Origin: Pseudomonadales bacterium
Lineage (GTDB): Bacteria; Pseudomonadota; Gammaproteobacteria; Pseudomonadales; UBA3067
Direction of reading: 5' to 3'
Length of the DNA: 11,508 bases
Assembly (NCBI GenBank): GCA_016763235.1
Contig: JAESUE010000386.1
Span: 1 to 11,508 of the forward strand
Position 1 is the stretch's first letter, and each line of letters opens with the position of its first letter. The notes under the pieces were generated by a model that ran no database searches, was not told the origin of the DNA, and worked only from the letters and a program-made list of their open reading frames with translations. A program made the translations under genes and the position numbers. Shown piece by piece: positions 7,165-11,508 of the stretch.

Positions 7165-8436
7165 ATGCAGAACTGGTCAAATGACCCCCTTGAACTCAAA
7201 GCGTGGTTGGCGGTAGGGCGTTTACCGAGAGTCGGCGCTGTTTCTTTTCAAAAGCTGTTGAAGCAAAATATCTTGCCTCAACAGCTTTTTTCGTTTTCAG
7301 CAGAGCGATTGCAAAATCTGGGCCTAGGAAAGGAGGCCATTAGCTTATTGCAGACCACCTCCTTGTCCCAGCTGGAGGCCTTGGAACCTCTTAATTCATG
7401 GTTAGAGGGTGTGCAAAAAGATATTAATTGGGCTGAGCACCCCGATCATCACATTGTTTGTTTTCATGATCCGCGTTACCCATTCCTGCTCAAAGAAATT
7501 CATGATCCACCTCCTTTTCTCTTTGTGGCGGGTGACCCTGAATTCCTGAGTGTTCCCCAAATAGCCGTGATTGGTAGTCGAAACCCCAGTCAGGCAGGCT
7601 TAAGCAATACACGCAATTTTTCCCGTTATTTGGCCCAGAATGGTTTGCTGATTACCAGTGGTCTAGCGGCGGGTATTGATGGCGAGGCGCATCAAGCGGC
7701 ACTGGATGCAGGGGGTTTTACCATCGCTGTTGCCGGGCATGGCCTAGACCATCTCTACCCGCGCCAGCATTTGAACTTGGCCAGAGCAATCTGTAAGGCG
7801 GGGGCCGTTATTTCAGAATACCCCATTGGCACACAGCCAAGACCTCAACTGTTTCCCCGTCGTAACCGCATTATTAGTGGCTTAAGTTATGGTGTATTGG
7901 TGGTGGAAGCGGCCCTAAAAAGTGGTTCATTGATTACCGCCAGAATGGCCCTTGAGCAAGGGAGGGAAGTGTTTGCGATTCCAGGTTCCATTCATCACCC
8001 CTTGAGCAGAGGGTGTCATAGTTTGATCAAACAAGGTGCCACATTGGTTGAAAGTGGCGAGGATATGTTTAACGAACTGCAGGGCTTTGCAGCGTTAAGC
8101 GAATCAATGCCCGATGTGTTTACACCTCAGCCTGCACAGTCGCCGGGGGAAGCGGGCAAGGAAGCGGAGCCAGCCGCTTCACCTAAAAAGGCATCACTCA
8201 TTGGGTCATCCATAAAAAACCCTACGCAGCAGCAAGCCCCTGCTCGCGAACCGCAACAAGAAGAAGGTGGGTTATTAGCTTGTCTGGATTACGACCCGAT
8301 GCCAATAGATTTAATTATTGAACGTTCTGGGCTTTCAGCCGGTGAAGTTGCTTCAGCACTGGTATTATTAGAGTTAAAAGGTTCGATTATTGAAGAGGCG
8401 GGGGGATATTGCAAAAAGCCCCGTGATAGCAAATAG
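7165..8436 (+). CDS. dprA: DNA-processing protein DprA (Smf)
   Basis: DprA binds incoming single-stranded DNA in the cytoplasm and loads RecA during natural transformation. An N-terminal helical (SAM-like) part covers about 1-95 (AWLAVGRLPRVGAVSFQKLL). The extended Rossmann domain, about 100-305, shows the family motifs: GDPEFL, VIGSRNPS (135-142), SGLAAGIDGEAH (165-176), RRNRIISGLS (232-241), SGSLITARMALEQGREVFAIPGS (253-275, read as SGSLITARMALEQ plus GREVFAIPGS). A Pro/Ala/Gln-rich linker at about 318-368 is low complexity. A C-terminal winged-helix domain follows at about 369-418 (LLACLDYDPMPIDLIIERSG). The length of 423 exceeds E. coli DprA (374), mostly through the linker. The Shine-Dalgarno is weak (AGAG at 7151-7154). 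It lies downstream of tsaP, as in Pseudomonas. Confidence 0.96.
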   Translation: MQNWSNDPLELKAWLAVGRLPRVGAVSFQKLLKQNILPQQLFSFSAERLQNLGLGKEAISLLQTTSLSQLEALEPLNSWLEGVQKDINWAEHPDHHIVCFHDPRYPFLLKEIHDPPPFLFVAGDPEFLSVPQIAVIGSRNPSQAGLSNTRNFSRYLAQNGLLITSGLAAGIDGEAHQAALDAGGFTIAVAGHGLDHLYPRQHLNLARAICKAGAVISEYPIGTQPRPQLFPRRNRIISGLSYGVLVVEAALKSGSLITARMALEQGREVFAIPGSIHHPLSRGCHSLIKQGATLVESGEDMFNELQGFAALSESMPDVFTPQPAQSPGEAGKEAEPAASPKKASLIGSSIKNPTQQQAPAREPQQEEGGLLACLDYDPMPIDLIIERSGLSAGEVASALVLLELKGSIIEEAGGYCKKPRDSK

Positions 8437-8533
8437 CTGGATCGCGGTACTTTCTGAGGCCCTCTCTCCCTTCATGCTTGCCAAAATATCATTGCTAAGG
8501 TAGCTTGGCGACCTTTAACCCAATCGTTGTTTT

Positions 8534-8538
8534 AAAGG
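8534..8538 (+). promoter_or_regulatory. Ribosome binding site of purE
   Basis: AAAGG ends eight bases before the ATG at 8547. It favours this start over the in-frame TTG at 8505, which would add 14 residues unlike any PurE N-terminus. Confidence 0.65.
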
Positions 8539-8546
8539 TTCTTACC

Positions 8547-9074
8547 ATGTCTAAACCATTCGTCGCTATTTTGATGGGGTCTGATTCTGACCTCCCAGTT
8601 GTTGAAACGGCATTTACCGTTCTTGAAAAACTGGGGGTTCCTTTCGAAGCAAAAATTACCTCTGCCCACCGAACCCCTGCATTGACCCACCAGTATGTGA
8701 AAGATGCCGAAGCGAGGGGTTGTGAGATATTTATTGCAGCAGCAGGCATGGCCGCACACTTGGCTGGAGCCGTAGCCGCCAACACCATCAAGCCAGTGAT
8801 CGGTATACCCGTCGGTGGTGGCCCGCTTAATGGTGAGGATGCATTGCTTTCCACAGTACAAATGCCCGGTGGCATTCCGGTTGCGACCGTGGCAATTGGT
8901 AAAGCAGGCGCTAAAAATGCCGCTTATTTGGCCGCGCAAATACTGGCAGTTTCTGATGCAGCGTTGACTAAACGTTTGGTGGAAGACAGAAAAGCGATGG
9001 GAGACGAGGTGGTCGTTAAAAATCAGGCTCTTCAGGAGCGACTGGCGAAAGCATCAGTGCAAGCTGGCGGGTAG
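8547..9074 (+). CDS. purE: 5-(carboxyamino)imidazole ribonucleotide mutase, class I PurE
   Basis: PurE converts N5-CAIR, the product of PurK, to CAIR in de novo purine synthesis. The product has 175 residues. Family motifs are MGSDSDLP (10-17), the substrate-binding SAHRTP (39-44) with catalytic H41, AAGMAAHLAGAVAA (65-78), and VQMPGGIPVATVAIGKAGAKNAA (104-126, key parts MPGGIP and GKAGAKNAA). SAHRTP plus AAHL mark class I; class II enzymes have SAHKT and a different glycine loop. The GGGPLNGEDALLSTVQMPGG stretch differs from the QSxxLxGxDSLxSIVQMP form I recall in E. coli, Vibrio and Pseudomonas. No purK follows, although in Vibrio purK and purE are neighbours in this same region. A hairpin overlaps its stop codon, and tsaC starts 17 bases on. 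Confidence 0.95.
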   Translation: MSKPFVAILMGSDSDLPVVETAFTVLEKLGVPFEAKITSAHRTPALTHQYVKDAEARGCEIFIAAAGMAAHLAGAVAANTIKPVIGIPVGGGPLNGEDALLSTVQMPGGIPVATVAIGKAGAKNAAYLAAQILAVSDAALTKRLVEDRKAMGDEVVVKNQALQERLAKASVQAGG

Positions 9075-9082
9075 CCCGCCAG
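9064..9082 (+). promoter_or_regulatory. GC-rich hairpin over the purE stop codon and tsaC Shine-Dalgarno
   Basis: CTGGCGGG (9064-9071) and CCCGCCAG (9075-9082) form a perfect eight-base stem whose loop is exactly the purE stop codon TAG. The only Shine-Dalgarno-like bases for tsaC, AGG at 9081-9083, lie at the foot of the 3' arm. A ribosome terminating purE would melt the stem, so this could couple tsaC translation to purE. The short T run after it (GTTTAATC) is too weak for a confident terminator. Confidence 0.5.
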
Positions 9083-9091
9083 GTTTAATCG

Positions 9092-9661
9092 ATGTTCAAA
9101 GCGTCAGCATTTAAAATTCAGCAGGCTGTCCGTTGTCTTGAAAGCGGGGGCTTGCTTGCCTACCCCACTGAATCTGTTTATGGCCTGGGTTGTGACCCCT
9201 TTAATGCCGATGCGGTAGACCGTTTGTTGGCGCTAAAGCATCGAGATGAGGCTAAAGGACTGATTCTAGTGGCCGCAAGCCGTGAGCAAGTCATGGCACT
9301 TTTGCCGGGTTTGAGCACGACACAGCTAGATTTTCTGGAGCGGTCTTCTCTTGCTGAGCCTTTAACGGGGCTGCTTCCCGACGAAAATCAATGTATTCCC
9401 CCCTGGATTAAAGGCCAGCATTCCCGCGTTGCTCTTCGCATCTCTATGCACCCTTTGGTTCAAGAACTCTGCCTTTTATTTGGTGGAGCCTTGGTTTCCA
9501 GTAGTGCGAATGTCACAGGCTTTGCTCCGGCAAAAACTCCCCTGCAGGTGCGACAGCAGCTGCAAAGCGGTTTAGACTACTTGCTGGTGGGGCCGCTTGG
9601 CGGAGCCCGTAACCCTTCTCGAATACAAAATCTTTGTGATAATACTGTTATACGCCCCTGA
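9092..9661 (+). CDS. tsaC: Threonylcarbamoyl-AMP synthase TsaC (YrdC/Sua5 family)
   Basis: TsaC makes L-threonylcarbamoyladenylate from threonine, bicarbonate and ATP, the first step of the tRNA t6A37 modification. The 189 residues match the short TsaC form (190 in E. coli), a single YrdC domain without the Sua5 extension. Visible motifs are YPTESVYGLGCDP (24-36), LKHRDEAKGLILV (48-60; K49, R51 and K55 as the K-x-R...K set), VALRISMHPLVQELC (113-127) and SSSANVTG (136-143, the SxN motif). The usual WPGPxT motif reads SLAEPLT at 86-92, so its W, P and G are altered. The start at 9092 gives the expected spacing to YPTE. It lies 17 bases after purE and 47 before hemF, matching the tsaC-hemF-aroE grouping of Vibrio and, nearly, Pseudomonas. 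Confidence 0.95.
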   Translation: MFKASAFKIQQAVRCLESGGLLAYPTESVYGLGCDPFNADAVDRLLALKHRDEAKGLILVAASREQVMALLPGLSTTQLDFLERSSLAEPLTGLLPDENQCIPPWIKGQHSRVALRISMHPLVQELCLLFGGALVSSSANVTGFAPAKTPLQVRQQLQSGLDYLLVGPLGGARNPSRIQNLCDNTVIRP

Positions 9662-9698
9662 GTTTTTAGAAGGGCCTTCCCAGCCATAATCCATTCAC

Positions 9699-9703
9699 AG
9701 GAG
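9699..9703 (+). promoter_or_regulatory. Ribosome binding site of hemF
   Basis: AGGAG lies five bases before the GTG at 9709 and is the strongest Shine-Dalgarno in the window. It fixes the non-ATG start of hemF. Confidence 0.8.
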
Positions 9704-9708
9704 CAGCC

Positions 9709-10623
9709 GTGAGCGATTTCGATTTAGATCAGGTGAAAAACTATTTACTCTCCTTGCAGGACAATATCTGCCGACAATTGGAGGAAGAAGATGGCGAAGG
9801 CCGCTTTATCCGCGACGAATGGCAGCGGGAAGCCGGTGGTGGCGGTGTTAGTCGTGTTCTGGAAGGTGGCAAGGTCATTGAAAAGGGCGGCGTGAATTTT
9901 TCCCATGTGTTTGGTGGTGAGCTTCCTCCTTCGGCCTCTGCCCATCGCCCCGAGTTAGCAGGGCGCAGTTTTCAGGCCATGGGTGTTTCCCTTGTTATTC
10001 ACCCCAAAAACCCCTATGTGCCCACCTCTCATATGAATGTGCGCCTTTTTGTTGCAGAAAAAGAAGGTGAAGAACCGGTGTGGTGGTTTGGGGGTGGTTA
10101 CGATCTAACACCGTATTATGGTTTCGATGAAGATTGCATCGCTTGGCATAAAACAGCAAAAACAGCCTGCGACCCTTTTGGCGAAAATATCTACCCACGC
10201 TTTAAACACTGGTGCGATGAATACTTTTTTCTTAAGCATCGTAATGAAGCGAGAGGCATTGGTGGTTTGTTTTTTGATGATTTTAGCGAACTGGGTTTTG
10301 ATCAGAGCTTGGCCTTCCTCAAGTCGGTGGGTGATAGTTACATTAGGGCCTATCGCCCGATTGTCGCTAAACGAAAAAACATCGCCTACGGTGAACGAGA
10401 AAGGGAATTTCAATTAATACGCCGTGGCCGTTATGTGGAATTTAATCTGGTTTTTGATCGCGGCACCTTGTTTGGTTTGCAGTCGGGCGGGCGTACAGAG
10501 TCTGTTTTGATGTCCCTTCCCTCGGCGGTATCGTGGAAATACGATTGGCACCCAGAGCCTGGTAGCCCAGAGGAAAAACTCACCGAATACTTTATTCAGC
10601 CTCGCGCCTGGGCCGATGTTTAG
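9709..10623 (+). CDS. hemF: Oxygen-dependent coproporphyrinogen III oxidase, GTG start
   Basis: HemF oxidatively decarboxylates coproporphyrinogen III to protoporphyrinogen IX with O2, in heme synthesis. The 304 residues compare with 299 in E. coli. Conserved blocks follow in order: GGGGVSRVLEGGKVIEKGGVN (43-63, central part GGKVIEKGGVN), ASAHRPELAGRSF (76-88), HPKNPYVPTSHMNVR (98-112), WWFGGGYDLTPYYG (125-138), HRNEARGIGGLFFDD (177-191), EFNLVFDRGTLFGLQSGGR (244-262) and SLPSAVSWKYDW (269-280). Histidines 98, 108, 147 and 177 correspond to the four conserved E. coli residues H96, H106, H145 and H175. The GTG start is set by a strong AGGAG. It sits between tsaC and aroE as in Vibrio; Pseudomonas has a quinone oxidoreductase gene before it that is absent here. 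It implies an aerobic lifestyle. Confidence 0.97.
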   Translation: MSDFDLDQVKNYLLSLQDNICRQLEEEDGEGRFIRDEWQREAGGGGVSRVLEGGKVIEKGGVNFSHVFGGELPPSASAHRPELAGRSFQAMGVSLVIHPKNPYVPTSHMNVRLFVAEKEGEEPVWWFGGGYDLTPYYGFDEDCIAWHKTAKTACDPFGENIYPRFKHWCDEYFFLKHRNEARGIGGLFFDDFSELGFDQSLAFLKSVGDSYIRAYRPIVAKRKNIAYGEREREFQLIRRGRYVEFNLVFDRGTLFGLQSGGRTESVLMSLPSAVSWKYDWHPEPGSPEEKLTEYFIQPRAWADV

Positions 10624-10627
10624 AGAG
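10622..10627 (+). promoter_or_regulatory. Ribosome binding site of aroE
   Basis: AGAGAG, directly after the hemF stop, lies six bases before the ATG at 10634. It supports this start over the in-frame ATG at 10616 that overlaps the end of hemF. Confidence 0.6.
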
Positions 10628-10633
10628 AAAAAT

Positions 10634-11452
10634 ATGGATCGTTACGGCGTGATGGGCAACCCCATCAAACACAGCTTATCTCCTTCTATTCACCGCATGT
10701 TTGCTGAAACAAGTGAGCAGAACCTTTGTTATGAAGCCATGCTGGTGGCGGAAGATGCCTTTAAGCAAGCGGTGGAGGGTTTTTCTGACTCTGGCGGTAA
10801 AGGTCTTAATGTCACCGTTCCCTTTAAAGAACAAGCGTGGCAGTTAGCGACGAAACGTTCACAGCGAGCAGAGTTGGCCGGCGCGGTAAATACCTTGAGC
10901 TTTGTTGATGGTGAAATCTTCGGAGAAAACACCGATGGCGTGGGTCTGGTGACAGACATTCTTAACAATCATCACGGTGAAATTAAGGGTAAACGCATCC
11001 TGATTGTGGGTGCCGGTGGCGCCGTGCGGGGCATTTTGGCCCCGATTCTTGCTGAGCAACCTGCCGAGTTGGTGCTGGTTAATCGCACCGTTTCTAAGGC
11101 AGAAGGTTTGGCCGAGCACTTTCAGCACCTTGGAAAGATTCACCCCTGTGGTTTTGATGCATTGGATGATCGCCCTTTTGATTGCCTCATTAATGGTTCT
11201 TCTGCCAGCTTAGGTGGGCAACTGCCACCGCTTCCATCCGGCTGTATTGCTCCCCATAGTTGGTGTTACGACATGATGTATGGTGCTGAGCCGACACCTT
11301 TTAATGTTTGGGCAGAACAGCAGGGCGCAGCTAAAGTAATGGATGGGCTGGGGATGTTGGTGGAGCAGGCTGCCGAAGCATTTTTTATCTGGCGTCATGT
11401 GCGACCAAAAACAAGCCCAGTTCTCGAAGCGCTACGGAATTCTCTTTCGTAA
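10634..11452 (+). CDS. aroE: Shikimate dehydrogenase (NADP+)
   Basis: AroE reduces 3-dehydroshikimate to shikimate with NADPH, a step of aromatic amino acid and folate precursor synthesis. From ATG 10634 it has 272 residues, the same as E. coli AroE, and begins MDRYGVMGNPIKHSLSPSIH, the family's standard N-terminus with shikimate-binding S14 and S16. GLNVTVPFKE (58-66... K65) holds the catalytic lysine, and GENTDGVG (98-104) the partner aspartate D101. The NADP-binding loop is GAGGAVRGI at 126-134, with NRT at 150-152 as the NADP-selective motif. LINGSSASLGG at 186-195, CYDMMYGAEPTPF at 211-223 and GMLVEQAAEAFF at 240-251 complete the C-terminal half. INGSSA differs slightly from the common INATSA. 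It starts ten bases after hemF and is probably cotranscribed with it. Confidence 0.97.
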   Translation: MDRYGVMGNPIKHSLSPSIHRMFAETSEQNLCYEAMLVAEDAFKQAVEGFSDSGGKGLNVTVPFKEQAWQLATKRSQRAELAGAVNTLSFVDGEIFGENTDGVGLVTDILNNHHGEIKGKRILIVGAGGAVRGILAPILAEQPAELVLVNRTVSKAEGLAEHFQHLGKIHPCGFDALDDRPFDCLINGSSASLGGQLPPLPSGCIAPHSWCYDMMYGAEPTPFNVWAEQQGAAKVMDGLGMLVEQAAEAFFIWRHVRPKTSPVLEALRNSLS

Positions 11453-11508
11453 CGATTCAGCTCACGGCCAAACTCGCGCATAACGGCGTTAAAAAATGAT
11501 CATTTAAC
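11453..11508 (+). other. Non-coding tail after aroE, cut by window edge
   Basis: The segment TCAGCTCACG (11457-11466) followed by CAAA resembles bases 5095-5104 of repeat copy A, a possible third, truncated copy. AAATGATCATTT (11494-11505) is a perfect 12-base palindrome flanked by GTTA and TAAC. It could be part of a terminator for aroE, but the window ends before this can be judged. Confidence 0.3.

Noticed and set aside
8453..8462. Fifth repeat-related site (TTTCTGAGGC) after dprA
   Set aside because: Only the hexamer CTGAGG and a few flanking bases match copies A and B. The same hexamer also occurs inside rsmB and, reversed, in dprA, so it is not specific.
8505..8546. Longer purE start at TTG 8505
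   Set aside because: It adds 14 residues not found in PurE proteins and lacks the AAAGG spacing that the ATG at 8547 has.
8547..9074. Class II PurE (direct AIR carboxylase), which would explain the missing purK
   Set aside because: SAHRTP and the AAHL loop are class I features; class II has SAHKT and a different glycine loop.
10616..10633. aroE start at ATG 10616 overlapping the hemF stop
   Set aside because: AroE proteins begin directly with M-x-x-Y-x-V-x-GNP. The ATG at 10634 gives the standard length and has AGAGAG before it. Overlap-type coupling cannot be fully excluded.
1..11508. A novel multi-gene defence, mobile or secretion system
   Set aside because: Every sizeable frame is a known housekeeping gene in a largely conserved order. 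No transposase, integrase, toxin-antitoxin, CRISPR array or uncharacterised gene cluster was found.

Overview
This window looks like a chromosomal housekeeping segment from a gammaproteobacterium. Gene order and protein similarity point to the Pseudomonas / Cellvibrio-type marine branch, but no ribosomal RNA or species marker is present, so the genus cannot be fixed. The order trkA-rsmB-fmt-def, diverging from tsaP-dprA-tsaC-hemF-aroE, is from memory close to the origin-proximal PA0016-PA0025 region of Pseudomonas aeruginosa. The additions here are trkH next to trkA, and purE between dprA and tsaC. HemF uses molecular oxygen, which fits an aerobic organism.

Left half (1-5663, all minus strand): read in transcription order it is def, fmt, rsmB, trkA, trkH. 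Peptide deformylase and methionyl-tRNA formyltransferase are the two ends of the N-formylmethionine cycle. RsmB methylates a cytosine of 16S rRNA. TrkA and TrkH are the cytosolic regulator and the membrane pore of a potassium uptake system. The trkH reading frame is interrupted by an in-frame TGA at 613-615. Conserved TrkH sequence continues in the same frame to the left edge, so this is a nonsense mutation or a sequence error rather than a natural gene end.

Middle (5664-6013): a 350-base divergent intergenic region separates def from tsaP. It holds one copy of a small repeat also found between def and fmt, a near-perfect 20-base palindrome, and a pair of mutually exclusive hairpins upstream of tsaP.

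Right half (6014-11452, all plus strand): tsaP (exported LysM protein), dprA (DNA uptake and recombination), purE (purine synthesis), tsaC (tRNA t6A synthesis), hemF (heme synthesis) and aroE (shikimate pathway). purE to aroE are closely spaced (17, 47 and 10 bases) and look like one transcription unit. tsaP-dprA and dprA-purE are separated by about 100 bases. The gap before dprA holds a 72-base inverted repeat.

I saw no mobile element genes, CRISPR array, tRNA or rRNA, and no previously undescribed multi-gene system. The points worth a second look are the broken trkH, the intergenic repeat and palindrome structures, the hairpin over the purE-tsaC junction, the purK-less purE with an unusual sequence type, and an altered motif in TsaC.
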